This document shows positions 1 to 11,434 of a stretch of DNA of 64,000 nucleotides, piece after piece. How positions within the stretch are numbered: the first letter of the stretch is position 1; every line of letters begins with the position of its first letter. This DNA is from Allomyces arbusculus. Lineage: Eukaryota; Blastocladiomycota; Blastocladiomycetes; Blastocladiales; Blastocladiaceae. The position numbers and the translations under genes are program-made. The stretch spans positions 496,434-560,433 of the forward strand of contig JADHYV010000007.1 in NCBI GenBank assembly GCA_027604705.1, written 5' to 3'. The notes below the pieces were generated by a model. It was not told the origin of the DNA. It ran no database searches and saw only the letters and a program-made list of their open reading frames with translations.

Positions 1-1281
1 GGGCGGGAGCGGCCGAAAGAGAGGTCATGCTTGTGCTTGGCTAGTCGGGAGCCGCCAGATCGTTCAAGGAACTGTGCTTGGGCCGCTGGACCCAGTCGGG
101 ATTACCAGAAGGTTGAGAGACTGGAGTGCGGATTGCTGGTGCCGAAGGGATCCATGAGGCAGTGCGACGCGATCGCGGCAAGTGAGCGTGCGTGAGGAGA
201 GCGGACGAGCGGGGAACGCAGAAGGGAGCGAGCGTTGCCAGCAGCAGAAATCATAGCAGCGCGACCGCCCCATTCCTGTTGGGCCCGTGACAGCACAATG
301 GCTCCTCGACTTATATGATCGTTGAATTACCCAACGCTGGTCGCTCGAGCACGACTGCCATCGCGGACCAGTCGGCCGCATTTCATCGAGACCCGCAGCA
401 ATCGCGCATGGACAGCCGCGTCGTCAATGAGCAACACCGCGCTGGCCAGCCGCGGTCCATTGCAAGTAAACAGTGTCGGTCCGTGCGACCAGGATGCGAT
501 GCACAACAGCCACCGCGCGTGCGGCCCATTCTCGCGCTGAATAAATTGCCGGCACGGGCTGTGGATCCTTCTGCGCATTTGCACGGCTATGCTCTCGCGG
601 ATCCGTGCGGTCAAGGCGACTGACATCCATCCCAAACCAAATGACGAGCGTTCTCAATGATCCATTCCATCACCGCCTCCACGACTGAGCGTCCAAACGG
701 CGAGGATAATCTGCAAGCATCGACGGAGTGCTTCGTTTGTTGGCTCGCCCAAACCAATTCACGTCACAGGGCGGCACGGCAAATTCACAACGTGCAGGGA
801 CAGCTGCAATCACATGTGAATGAAGATCAACGGCACTGGCTTGGGAATTATGGCAGAAACTGAATCACCCGTGCACCGTCGGCACGCTGAACGCTTGATT
901 CTGGTGGGACGAAACGTGCGCTAGCTCTCCCCACGCGCCAGCCGTGCACAATACAAACGCATCGCTTTGATTCGCTTCTACGCTAAGGTCAGCACGTCAT
1001 GTATTACCTCGCTGCTGACACTGACCATGCTGCTGACGCTGTCACTCTCCCTCACTTGCTCTCCACTTGGACGGCACTGCAGGTCGCCATCCATCCATAC
1101 ATGTAACACTGCTACACATGTGACTGTTGGTGCACAGAAATGGTTTCTAGCCGCCATTGTTGTTGGAGTGCGCATCGCCTGTGAGGTTAACGCTCGTCTT
1201 GTTTTTCGTTGTGTCCTCTGGGTGACGGCGAACACATCTTGTGGTATTGAAGGTCTGGGCACAAGAGAGAAGACATTAGGT
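1..1281. other. No gene recognised
   Basis: Only short, mutually overlapping open frames are present on both strands, none with a recognisable motif, a splice pattern like that of neighbouring genes, or a family resemblance. The stretch is less GC-rich than the coding regions further on and merges into the retroelement remnant that follows. It could contain untranslated sequence of a gene lying to the left of the window, but nothing in it proves that. Confidence 0.5.
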
Positions 1282-1411
1282 TGTCAGTGGCAGCCCTGAT
1301 CAGGGCTGCCACGTCATATACATTGTGGATCCAGCTCATACAACTCCACTGACAAACCTGCAAAGGAACACAACAAAGAACTCACACACGCGCAAGTTGA
1401 ACACTCTGACA
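1282..1411 (-). repeat. 3' LTR of a Ty1/copia-type retrotransposon
   Basis: The segment is bounded by the short inverted ends TGTCAG and CTGACA, as expected for a TG..CA long terminal repeat. On the minus strand it is immediately preceded by a purine-rich tract (GCGGGGGAG), the usual polypurine primer next to a 3' LTR, and about 60 bases before that by a stop codon ending an RNase H-like reading frame. At 130 bp it is short for an LTR. No second copy lies in the window, so this is the end of a truncated element. It contains a perfect 26-bp palindrome (see separate entry). Confidence 0.65.
1287..1312. repeat. Perfect 26-bp palindrome inside the LTR
   Basis: The half-site GTGGCAGCCCTGA is followed directly by its exact reverse complement, with no spacer. 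It lies just inside the outer edge of the LTR, that is, near its 3' end in element orientation. A hairpin in the retroelement transcript or a protein-binding site are both possible; nothing else in the sequence discriminates. Confidence 0.85.
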
Positions 1412-1931
1412 CTCCCCCGCAGCAAGTGTTCCCTACATGCGCTGGTCAGGGACCTCCACGACCCTGACTGAACTTGCGAAACGCAAGCGTTATGGCAGCT
1501 TGATCAAAATGTCAGCAATCTGGTTTTCTGTGTCTATGTACTGCATGTCAATCATCTTCTTGACCAACTCGGTCCTGCTGCCAGTGCGCGTGGATCTTGA
1601 AGTGCTTGGACGAGAGCAATGCGTCCTTGGCGACACGCTCTGCCAAATCGTTACCCTCCATGAGCAACATCAGCCCACCCTGCTTGCACCCAAGCTTGTT
1701 CAACAGGCCAGCGGGCCCACCCGTCAGTGCTTGCTGTGCCACCTGCCCTGTCCCACACGTTTCGTCCCTGTCGCTCAGGTCTGTACGGTTTTCCTTTTGT
1801 TGTCCACTGGTTGGTCTGCACATTGGTTGTCTTATTTGTCAGAGTTGAAGTTGAATTTAAGGCACTGCCTGCCTGGCCCCCAATTGGAAGAGAACTGCTT
1901 GCTATGTTGCTCATAGCATCCTAATAGTCAT
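1412..1931 (-). mobile_element. Decayed copia polyprotein 3' end (RNase H tail)
   Basis: On the minus strand a broken frame ends about 60 bases before the LTR. Its last residues read ...MIDMQYIDTENQIADILIKLP-stop, which resembles the terminal RNase H region of Ty1/copia polyproteins, where a 'Y..T..Q.ADILTK' pattern precedes the stop. Just upstream, in a neighbouring frame, SSKHFKIHAHWQQDRV resembles the family's 'SKHI.I..H..R' motif. The two pieces are in different frames, so at least one frameshift separates them. Further upstream (towards 1931) no reverse-transcriptase motif could be read, so only a fragment of pol remains. Confidence 0.6.
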
Positions 1932-2960
1932 CATTGATGTGCGCATTTCGCCTGGATTTTCGAGGACATGCAACAAGTGCTGTCTGTCCTGGTTCTGTGC
2001 ACACAACAGCTATTAACTCTGTTGGCAGGCATGTGGGCACCATTTTTGTTCTGCTCCCATTGGTGCAAGGCTTGCAGTATTGTGTCTCTCACAAAGACTT
2101 GCCATCCTGCATGGAGCTCCTCCCCCACCCGACTTTCCACCCATGCCTTGTGACAGGGTCTGTTGATGGCCCTTGTGACTGCTGTTCAGCCAATGTGTGC
2201 ATTTGGTTGGTCAGCAAATTGTCAAGCAAACAACAAAATCTTGTCAGCCATCTGTCTGGCACTGCTGGCTGCACAAGCGTCTCAGTCGGCTCAACCACCA
2301 CTGCCATTAGCAGTCAACCATTGCCATCACATTTGGCAATGTTGGATGCATGCAAAGCGTCTGGTGCCTGTGGACCCCATGGCACATGGGTTTGGCAGGG
2401 TGCCCTCCTTAGAAGTACCATGCAATGGTGGATGATGAACGTTATGTTGCTCACTCTGTGTATCCAAAGCTGCCCAGTGATCCCTTTGGGTGCATCATCT
2501 GGTAGCATCTGGTTTTGGTCACTGCCCAATCAAAATTCAGGAAGTGCCCTGCCTGCATCCTCTTCAGCTGCAGCCATGGTGCCTCCCTCAGCAGCCCCAG
2601 TACATGTGGCCCCAATCACTGAGCAGCAACTTGCCAATCTCAAGGGGCACTTTGAGTCAATTCGCATGGACCTACAGGGCTTCTACGACCAGACTGAGCA
2701 GCAATTTACTGCAACCAATGGCATGCTGGCCAAGTTGACCCAGATGGTGACACCCAGCAGCAACTGCTCGAGTTGCAGCAGGTGCTCATGATGGGAATGC
2801 TACAGCATTTCCAGCAACTGAACTGACTGGTGGGACTGCCCAAGGGACTCAACCTGCCCCAGCTGTGCTGCTGCCCATCATGGGCACATGCAACTGGGTC
2901 ACAGAGCCAATGTTTGACAGCAAGTGGATGGCGGTAACAGTCGCATTGTGGGTGGCCTGA
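1932..2960 (+). mobile_element. CpG-poor decayed gag-like reading frame
   Basis: A plus-strand frame at 1934-2791 (285 codons) ends in a segment with coiled-coil character (ITEQQLANLKGHFESIRMDL and following, about 2617-2740). The reading then breaks: the next stretch continues as a glutamine/leucine-rich helix (QQQLLELQQVLMMGMLQHFQ) in a second frame, and a third frame carries LPIMGTCNWVTEPMFDSKW. This looks like a gag-type N-terminal protein disrupted by frameshifts. The region is strikingly poor in CpG compared with the flanks and lies opposite in strand to the copia remnant, so it may be a second, nested element. Not part of a host gene as far as I can see. Confidence 0.45.
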
Positions 2961-3366
2961 GCCCAGGCGTACAAGGATGTGTTGGGACTGGATGAGCGCT
3001 GTCGGATGGAAGTTCGTGGGCCCCCTCTCGCGCGTCCCGCACAGGTCGCGGGATATCCACGTGTTGCACGCGCACCAGCTCTCTCATGAAATGATTCCTG
3101 ACACGGACACGCCGACGTCCCTTCCCAACCAAATCCCGATTTCCCAAAACCACCATGCGCGACGGCCACGAATTTAAATCGCAGCGACGGGAAACCGCGG
3201 CAAGCGACAACCGGCCGCGCCGCGGTCCTCCAGCTCGCGTCCGGGCACGGCACGCGCACGACAACAGCAAGAACCAAGGCAATACACAAACGAACCGAAG
3301 CCACCCGAAAACCGACACAAAATGCAACTGGGCAACATCCGACACCTTCGACGAGCGACACACCTC

Positions 3367-4726
3367 TTACTGCGTTGCGCACTGCACGCCCGGCCCGCCG
3401 TGACCGCCCTCATCGTCGTCGTCCTCGTCCATAGCATCCATGTGCGCGCGAGACCCACTGCCACGCGCGTTCGGGTCGGGCGTTGCGAGCACGACCTCTT
3501 CGACGTCGCCCTTGAGTGCCGGGAGCGGCGGGCGCGCCGGGAGCGCCTGCTCGAGGAGCGCGAGCTTGCTCGGGTCCAAGTCAGCGGCGGTCGGGAAATC
3601 AATGTTGAACTTGATGTGCAGGTCGCCAAACTCGTGGTGCCGCTGCGTCGGGAAGCCTTCGCCCGGCACGATCTTGACGATCCCGGGCGTCAGGATCTCG
3701 CCCTGGATCACCTGCACGAGCAAGTGGCGGCCGTCGAGGTGCTTGATCGCAAACTGGCCACCGGCGAGCGCCGTCAAAAGGTCGACCGACTGCTCGAGGA
3801 ACAGCTGCGTGCCGTCGCGCTTGAACTTGTCGTGCGGCTTCTCCTCGAGAATAATGACCACATCGCCTGGGATCATGCCCGGGAACTGATCCGACTCGCC
3901 GCGGAACGTGATCTTGGTCCCGTCGCGCATGCCCTTCTCGATGTGCACTTCGAGCACTTTGCGCTCATTCGTCACCTTCTTGCCGCTGCAGTTCTTGCAC
4001 CGGTCCTTAGGCGCAATTGACTTGCCCTTGCCCTCACAGTCGTTGCACGCCGCCTGGAACTGCTGAATCATGGGCCCAATCTGGCGAATCTGGATGCGCA
4101 CGCCCTGCCCGCGGCACGTCGCACACGAGATCTCGGCGCCCTCCTTGGTGGTCCCCTTGCCGCCGCACGGACCGCACAGCACCTGCTTGTTGAGGGCGAG
4201 CTTGGTGGTCTTGCCGTTATACAAGTCCTCGAGCGAGACCTTGAGCACGTGCGCCATGTCCTTGCCCTTTTTCGGGCCGTGGTCGTGCCGCTGCCGCGCG
4301 CCACCGCCGCCAAACCCAAAGATCTGTTCGAAGAGGTCCGCGGGGGACCCGCCCATCCCACCGCCCATGCCGCCCATCCCGCCTTCCAGTCCTTGCTCGC
4401 CGTACTGGTCGTAGATTTGCCGCTTTTGCGCGTCGGAGAGGATTTCGTAGGCGCGCGTCACTTCCTTGAACTTTTCGGCGGCCTCGGGCGAAGGGTTCTT
4501 GTCGGGGTCTGTTGGTCGCGGTGCGAGGAGGTGGAGGGGAAGGGGTGCGGCGCGTCAGAGCGACGCGAAGGAGGCCGCCGCGAAAGAAGGGGCGGCGCAC
4601 AACGACGGTGGAGAGCAGGACCGTACGCAGCGACAGCGCGAGCTTATGGTAGCATTTCTTAAGCTGCGAATCGGTCGCCTCGGGCGACGCGCCGAGAATG
4701 TCGTAGAGCTTGGTTTCGCGGACCAT
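3367..4726 (-). CDS. YDJ1: Type I J-domain co-chaperone (Ydj1/DNAJA)
   Basis: Hsp40 co-chaperone that delivers unfolded clients to cytosolic Hsp70 and stimulates its ATPase. Two exons: 4726-4627 and 4508-3367, joined across a 118-bp intron starting GTACGG; 413 residues (yeast Ydj1 is 409). The J domain starts at once ([20 protein letters not shown]) and its HPD motif is created exactly at the splice junction (C from exon 1, AC from exon 2). A Gly/Met-rich linker follows, then four zinc-binding CxxCxGxG-type repeats ([32 protein letters not shown]), then the C-terminal substrate-binding domains. The protein ends in CATQ, a CaaX farnesylation box like that of Ydj1 (CASQ), which predicts membrane tethering. 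The position usually reading 'KYHPD' is SLHPD here. Confidence 0.95.
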
Positions 4727-5361
4727 TTTGGGTGAGCGCGACGTCGGGGGCGGGGGTGGGGTATTGGCAGACGAGCGGCCGTGCGAGGCGGCGTGGAAAC
4801 GGGGTCTTTAGAGCGGTGGTCGTGGGTCGGACGTGGCCGTGCCGTCAAATGCAGCAAGTGCGCGCGGGTCGAGCAGTCGGGTTGCAGCAGCGTCGGCAGG
4901 TCGACCAAGGGCAGGCTCGGTGGTTGGCGTGGGCTGCAGGCCAGGTCAGCGCACGCGGGTGTGTCAGTTGCAGGGTGATGTGTTGCTGCGTTGCCACGGC
5001 CTGTATTTTCAAATGCCGTTCAGAAAAACCACGCTGCAAAACCGGGAACGCGGGGACACGTGCGCAATCCGTGTCTCATGCACCTGCTTTCCCAGGCTTC
5101 TGTCCCACGCTTCAGAACCACACACGGACACAAGGACGACAGCGTTCAGTGTTGCAGCCAACCGCCACCGCGGCATCGTCCATCGCGGCCGATCGCTAAG
5201 TTGCCGCGACGCTCATCGCAACCATAACCACGCTCGAATCGCGCACGACCACGACGTGCGACTTGCCGCACTCGATTGCGCCGTGCCCACACGCCGTGCT
5301 CGAGCGCTGCAGCCTGGACGATCGCCATCAACGTTGGGCGCGCCGCTTCTCGATGCCCACC
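4727..5361. promoter_or_regulatory. Divergent promoter region
   Basis: About 630 bp between the start of the minus-strand YDJ1-like gene and the proposed start of the plus-strand dolichol kinase. It must hold both promoters and 5' untranslated regions. No clear TATA box or repeated motif was seen, and the open frames crossing it have no recognisable content. Confidence 0.5.
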
Positions 5362-7206
5362 ATGACCACGGCCGCATCGCCCGTAGCACCCGCTTCCACG
5401 GCATCTCCGCGCCAACGTGCACGAAAAGACGCCGAAAATGGCATGGACACGCCGCCTGATGCGGCAATCATGAAACCAAGCTCCATCGATGCATCGACTA
5501 GCCAGCAGCAACCACCACGACGACCTCCCGCACCGACATGGCGCCTACTCGCCCCGACGCTCATCGAGAACCTGCTCCTGATCGCCGCCTTCCACGTGCG
5601 CTGCCTCGTTGCACCGCCCACCGCCGGCGGGTCCGGGTCTGGGTCCGCACCTTCTGACCTCGCCTCGGCTGTGGCCCCAGGCGCCCCAACCACGCCGGAC
5701 CCGGCACCACCACTCGCGGATTCTCCGCTATCATGCCAATTCAAGCTCGGCTCGGCCACCACATGCCACCTCGTCGCGATCCCGGCCTGGGTGCACCTTG
5801 CTCTCGCGTTCCTCGTCCTCCTCGACCTGATCCTTGACCGGCGGCGGATTCTCGGTCGCGCGTCGACCCCACTCGAACGCGCAACGCGCCACTTGGCCTC
5901 CCCCGGACTCGTATACGGAATGGGCATGCTCCCGGCCGTCCTGTCGCGATCCGCCTACGCGTCGTTCGTCTCGCACGCGGTCGCCTGGAGCGCGCTCGGC
6001 GCCGCGACTCTCGTCGGCACGCACCTCGTCCCGCATTTCTTGCCGGACCGGATGCGCCGGTGGTACCCAGCGACGCCGCGCATGGCGGCCGCCGTGTGCC
6101 GGATCGCGCTCGCCGTGCATTTCGTGGCCCCCGCGCTAACACCCTGGACGCTGATTGCGCTCGGCGCCGCATCGACGCCGGCGCTGCTGTACGCGTTCCC
6201 GCGCGCATTTTCCGTCGGCGAGGCGCTTACGCTCGGCACGGCGTTGACGCTCGTTGCGGATTCGTTGCGCGCACGGCCGGTCCATGCGCATATGGTGGTC
6301 GCGGTCATGCAGCACTTGGCGCTCGGGACGGCCGTGGCCGTGGCGGCGAGTGCGCGGACGGCCAAGCAGATGCGCGCTCTGTGCGGTGCCGACGGGTTAC
6401 CGCCAACCGACGACGAGGGTGCGCGACAATGGCGGCGGCTCGTGCGACGGCTGTACCTGACGGTCGGCGGCGTCGTCGCGCTCGTGGCCACGCCACTCGT
6501 AACCGTGCGCACCGGCCGCGACCCGTGGATCTGGGTCGCCGGGTACGTGCTCGGCTCGTTGGAAAACTCGATCGCGTGTGCGTTTTGGCTGTGCCTGTTG
6601 GGCACGACCTACCTGGTCTTCCCGCACACGGCGTCGGCGAACACTCAGCGCAAAGTGTACCACTTGCTCGCGGTCCTGATCATTTTGCCGGGGTACCTGT
6701 ATACGCCCGTCTTCACATGCCTCGCGCTGTGTGTCGCCCTCGCGGCCTTCATTTTCGCGGAACTGTTCCGGCTCGCGCGCGCGCCGCCCGTCGGCCGGTT
6801 ACTTGACCTCGGCATGGCCGCGTTCCGCGACGACCGCGACGAGGCGCCGTTGCTCACGTCTCATATTTACTTGTTGCTCGGTACCGCCGTGCCTGTCTGG
6901 GTCGCCGTGATTGAGGGAACCTGGCTACCGGGGCTCGCGGGCCTCGCGGCATTGGGTGCGGGCGATGCGGCGGCATCGGTGGTGGGGCGCGCATTTGGCG
7001 CGACGCGGTGGCACCAGCGGACGAAGAAGACGGTGGAGGGTTCGGCGGCGTTTGTGGTGGCGACGCTCGCGCTGCTGGCGGTGCTGGGGGAGCCTGTGAC
7101 GGGCCAGGTCTTGGCGGGGGTCGTGTTGACGGCGGTGGTCGAGGGGGTGAGCGGCATGTTTGATAATTTTGCGGTGCCGCTGGTGATGCTGCTGACGCTC
7201 ATGTAA
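5362..7206 (+). CDS. SEC59: Dolichol kinase (SEC59/DOLK family)
   Basis: ER membrane enzyme that phosphorylates dolichol with CTP to give dolichyl phosphate, the lipid carrier for N-glycosylation, O-mannosylation and GPI anchors. Intronless; 614 residues from the ATG at 5362, chosen because its context (cccaccATGa) is the best; the frame is open back to 5263, and an ATG at 5449 is another option. A disordered Pro/Ser/Ala-rich N-terminus of about 70 residues precedes a polytopic membrane domain. The C-terminal third carries the family signatures: NTQRKVYHLLAVLIILPGY (about 6640-6695) and the CTP-binding loop GAGDAAASVVGRAF followed by TKKTVEGS (about 6955-7045). Slightly longer than yeast Sec59. 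Confidence 0.9.
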   Translation: MTTAASPVAPASTASPRQRARKDAENGMDTPPDAAIMKPSSIDASTSQQQPPRRPPAPTWRLLAPTLIENLLLIAAFHVRCLVAPPTAGGSGSGSAPSDLASAVAPGAPTTPDPAPPLADSPLSCQFKLGSATTCHLVAIPAWVHLALAFLVLLDLILDRRRILGRASTPLERATRHLASPGLVYGMGMLPAVLSRSAYASFVSHAVAWSALGAATLVGTHLVPHFLPDRMRRWYPATPRMAAAVCRIALAVHFVAPALTPWTLIALGAASTPALLYAFPRAFSVGEALTLGTALTLVADSLRARPVHAHMVVAVMQHLALGTAVAVAASARTAKQMRALCGADGLPPTDDEGARQWRRLVRRLYLTVGGVVALVATPLVTVRTGRDPWIWVAGYVLGSLENSIACAFWLCLLGTTYLVFPHTASANTQRKVYHLLAVLIILPGYLYTPVFTCLALCVALAAFIFAELFRLARAPPVGRLLDLGMAAFRDDRDEAPLLTSHIYLLLGTAVPVWVAVIEGTWLPGLAGLAALGAGDAAASVVGRAFGATRWHQRTKKTVEGSAAFVVATLALLAVLGEPVTGQVLAGVVLTAVVEGVSGMFDNFAVPLVMLLTLM

Positions 7207-7609
7207 GCCAAGAAAGGAGATGATAGTAGACGACTGGCATGGGTTGGACGCGGGAAGCGCACGAGATTGCACGACCAGAGGGTGGGCTGTGTGAGAGCGG
7301 CGAAGGCGCGATGGTGGCGACATGGTGGGTGAGCCGGTGCGAGACGCGTCGCGCCTAGTGTTCTCTGGCTTGTTGGGTCAGGTGGGCGTGACTGCTCCAC
7401 GACACCCTGCTGACCGACCGGGGGAATTGGCGACGCTGCCTGACGCGGCCCCAGTCTTGGTTCCCTCTGGCCAGCGCGTCAGGAAACGCTCCTCGTTATC
7501 CTCAAATGCGCTCATCGAACCGTCTTCCCTCCTCACCTGAGCACCAGAACCGCTGCTCGACACGCTGGCCCATTGCCGTCCCTGCACGGCCAACACGACG
7601 ACGACCAAG
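7207..7609. other. Intergenic, no gene seen
   Basis: A 400-bp gap between two plus-strand genes. It should hold the 3' end of the dolichol kinase transcript and the promoter of the transporter gene. No RNA gene, repeat or conserved motif was recognised. Confidence 0.5.
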
Positions 7610-9490
7610 ATGGCCGCACCTCCAGTGGCCGCACTCCCGCCCACTCCAATCTCACCACCATTCGAATGCACCGTCGCCGTGACGCTCCCTTCGGCCGACC
7701 TTGACGACTCGAGCGACAACGATACCCTCGATACCACCAACCCGCCGCCGTCCATTCGCATCGACGACGACGCGGGCCCGCCCGCCTCATTCTCCTCGGC
7801 GCTCCTGAACCTCGCCAATGTCGCGCTCGGTGTCGGCACCTTGGCATTACCGCGCGCGCTTGCCCACGTCGGGTGGGTCGCGGGTGCCGCGATGATGGCG
7901 GCCATGGCCATTTTGTGCGCGGCCGGACTGCTTGCGCTTGTCGCAGCCGCGGATGCGACGGGTGCGCGCGGGTACACGGGTACGGTTGTGTTTTGGTGCT
8001 AGTCGGGACCGAATTCGAATTGACGAGTTGTTCGCGAACGGTAGATTTGGCAAGGAAAGTGCTCGGCCGGGCAAGCGGTCTTGTCAATGCGACGTTTTTC
8101 GTCCTGGTGCTCGGTACGCCCGACGTCCGCTTCGCGTCGCTGCTCCAGAGCCCAATTCTCACCTTGCTCGACACGGATCCATCCAGGCACGCTCGCTGCC
8201 TACTTCACCGTCATCCACGACTACACGGCCGACCTTCTCTCGGCCTTTGCTCTGCCGCACTCGCCGCTCCTCATCAAGCTGCTCATCCTCGCCATCACCG
8301 CCACCATCATTTTCCCACTCTCCACATTCAAGTCCATGGCGCATCTGGCGTTCGCCTCGTCGCTGTCGCTCGCGTGCCTCGTCTTCGCCATGGCGCTCGT
8401 GCCCATCAGTTATTGGGGAGATGACGCGCCGCCGCGCCCATCGGTCGTGGTCGTGCCCGTCGTCTGGTCGGTGCGCGCGTGGGGTACTGCGTGGGGCATG
8501 GTCGCCATGGCGTTTTTGAACCACTCAAACGTGATTGAGATCGTGCGCGAGATGCGGCCGCGCGCGGCGGCGGTGGACAAGATCGAGGATGCGGTCGCGG
8601 CAGAGGTGGAAGCGAACGCGGTCGCGGAGCCGTTCGCGATCGTCACGCGCAAGGAGTCGATCGCGGCGCCCAAGACGCCGATCGTCGAGGACTTGACCGT
8701 GGCCAGCTCGGTCGCGTCGGGCGCCACGGTCGCGTCGGGCGCCACGCTTGTCGCCGTTGTCGCCCCGCCGCCGGTGCGGTCCGAGACCATGGACACGACG
8801 TCGACGACCCGCACGGCTGCAGCCTCGGAAACGACACCGCTCCTCCTGCCGCACGGCGGTACTGCTACCTACCAGGCGATCCCCGTCGACCACCCCCCAC
8901 CACCTGCACCACGATCCGCACGTCCGGTGCTCCTCATCTTCACCTCGTCGGCGTTCATCGCCCTGTCCTCGCTCACCGTCGCGATCACGGGCTACTGGCA
9001 CTACGGCGCACAAGTTGCGGCCAACATCCTCTCGTCGGAACCCAACACCAACGTGTTTCTCGCCGCGCGCGCCGGAATTCTCGCGTGCATGGTGCTCTCG
9101 TTCCCGATGCTCGTTTTCCCGTGCCGCGCCGCTATTCCCGCGGGCCGGCACACCGCGGCCGCGTCGATTATCGTCGCCGCGTATGCGGTCCATGCGGCGG
9201 TCCCACAACTGGACCGGATTGTCGCATTGACGGGCGCTGTCGCGGGCAGTTTGGTGGTGTATGTGTTCCCAGGTACGGATTTCTGGTTGATGGAGAGAGA
9301 GAGTGGGTGGAGCATGGAGACTGACGATCGCGGTGCTTTGCGTGTAGGTTGGATGTACCTCGTCCTCGCGCGAAGGAACCAGGTGCCGCGGTCCCGTGCG
9401 CTCACAGTCGGCGCGTGGGTGAATCTCGCGGTGGGGGTGGTGTTGCTTGGGATGGGGTTGGTCGCGGCGGTCGTACCCGGGCCGGAATAA
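7610..9490 (+). CDS. Amino acid transporter, AVT/SLC32-36-38 type
   Basis: Proton- or sodium-coupled amino acid transporter of the Aa_trans family, likely vacuolar or plasma membrane. Four exons: 7610-7979, 8045-8113, 8187-9272, 9348-9490 (555 residues). Introns start GTACGG, GTACGC and GTACGG; the third is 75 bp with no in-frame stop, so it can be read through and is easily missed. Its removal restores the family-like VFPGWMYLVLA. After an acidic Ser/Pro-rich N-terminus comes the hallmark first helix SFSSALLNLANVALGVGTLA, then GYTDLARKVLGRA rebuilt across intron 1. The central cytosolic loop (about 8530-8930) is long, Ala/Val/Thr-rich and probably disordered. Substrate cannot be read from sequence. 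Confidence 0.88.
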
Positions 9491-11434
9491 TGAATGGATG
9501 GGTGAGTGTTGGTGGTGGTGATTCCTGCGTGCGCGGCGGTCGGATGCCGGTTCGTTGGGAACCGGCCGCGAATTCCACGAACCGGAACGGCGTGGTCATC
9601 ATGGTGCAAAGGCTATTCCGGCCAAACTGCGCAATGGAAATTCGTGGGCGTGAAGAAGAGCGAGATGCATTTGCGAGGGGCCCTTGGCGGCGGAGCCTTG
9701 AAAGAGGTGGGCATGCGGAGTGGCGCCCAGCCAATGCTTGTCACATTATTGACATCTTGGCGGGCCCCATACCTGCTGCCGCCTTCTGCCCTACTCATCC
9801 TACCATCAAAAACCTCCCCACTGGACGCTCCACAAATATACATCGTCAAACAACACCCCCACTGCAGGCTCGGGTTCATTGGCGAGTGGTTTGGGACCTC
9901 AAGCGGGAGTTTTGTCCTTCCTCATTCCTGTCCTCACCATCCCGTTCTTTCCGATGCAGCTTCCGTACCTGGAGGCGGCCTGAGCCTGTTTTGAATTTTG
10001 AAACTTTCTTCCGCCGCCTAAACGCTTTGGCAAAAGTTCTGAGTGTTTCTTGGGCCTTCGCCCACAGCATTTCACACGAGGCGAGGTGATCGATTCTTCT
10101 CATGTTCATCTCACGAAAGAGTCCACAGAGAGCCTAGGCTACATTGGCGTGTGATTGGAGACCACAAGCGGGAGAAATGATTCTTCCCCACTCCTTCCCT
10201 CCCCAGCCCTGCTCCATCCAATTGAAGGCGTCTGAATCTGGTTGCGAACTGAGCCCACTTCTGGCCCGGTTTTTTGTTAATTTTGCTGTCACCACATATT
10301 TCCTGGTCGGCGACGAACAGAAAGGACCAACTTCACTTGAAGTCACTGCGTCAAAGGTTTGGTATCCTCACTCTTAGTCCGTCAATGAATCGATACCCTG
10401 CGCAAAAAAAAAAAAGATGGAGAGTATGCAGCACGTTCATCCAGAGTCAAAGAGTGTCACAAACTAAAAAAATGTTCGTCGGCCGTTTTGGAGTCGAATG
10501 ATTGATTCCATTCTGATCTTGAATTGCAAAACCCAAAACTCGTCACATTGCTCGCATTCCTCAATGCTACCGGCCGAGTGCATGGACTGGTCAAGGGCAA
10601 CGTCAATTCGGCGGCACTTTTCATATTGGTTGTTGCGTTATCGCGCTGATGTACAAAGAGGTTGATGAGGAATAGGAAGGACGGTGGAAATTAAGTCCAC
10701 TTGATCCATGCGCCAACAAACATGATGCACACGCTGGGCACCAATTCAGGGGGGTGCACAATCGCAGCAACGCTGTGCTTTACCGGGCAAGTGGTATGAG
10801 TAAAAGTGTCGGAGTCGTGGAGGTGAGCCAGTGATTGGCTGGCACGCGGCCGTCTGGATCATCAAGGAGGAGCCGACGCAGGTCGGGGACGATCGATCAG
10901 TTGGTGACGTTCATGGTGGCGTCCTTGCCACTGAAGCGCAAGACGCAATATCACGACGACCACGAAGAGTAGCGGTGCCGGCGACGCGGCTTCGCGCTCG
11001 TCCAAGCGTGTCGCCGTCTCGGGTCCTGTGGAGGACGCGGTCGTCCCTGGACACCCAATTTTTCGTGGATACCAGCTGTCCAAGCAAACGATGGCATACG
11101 CTGCTATCAGTTGGAAAGCATCAGCAAGGCGCCATGATGACGCTGCGTGCGTTTTGGGGATTGTAGCCGCACAATGACCACACATCTGATGTTATCGTAT
11201 ACAGTAGTCTCCTAATTATGGAGTACAATTCGAGAACAAGTCTCTCGGTTTGGGACGATTTTTGGCAGTACGCTCAACGTGAACTCGTATCCGCATAGCG
11301 ACATTGAAAATGGTTGTTTGGTCACTGTTCACTTAAGAACTGGTCAATCAAAACTTCGATCAGGGCCAACGTTACGGCCAGCACACCAAACCAAAACTTC
11401 ACAACAACAGCATCGTCAACGCGATCCGCCTCGA
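9491..11434. other. 1.9-kb stretch without a recognisable gene
   Basis: No open frame here has a domain signature or a plausible splice partner. GC content falls through the middle (about 9,750-10,700), and short A runs occur (12 A's near 10,404). An imperfect local duplication is present: about 9870-9945 and 10140-10215 share a run of matches around 'attggcg.gtg..ttgg.gacc.caagcgggag' followed by a pyrimidine-rich stretch. The left end should hold the 3' UTR of the transporter and the right end the 3' UTR of the convergent minus-strand gene. Confidence 0.5.

Noticed and set aside
9273-9347. Reading the transporter straight through its third intron
   Set aside because: The 75-base segment has no stop, but it has GTACGG and GTGTAG ends and its removal restores a family-like motif, so it is treated as an intron.
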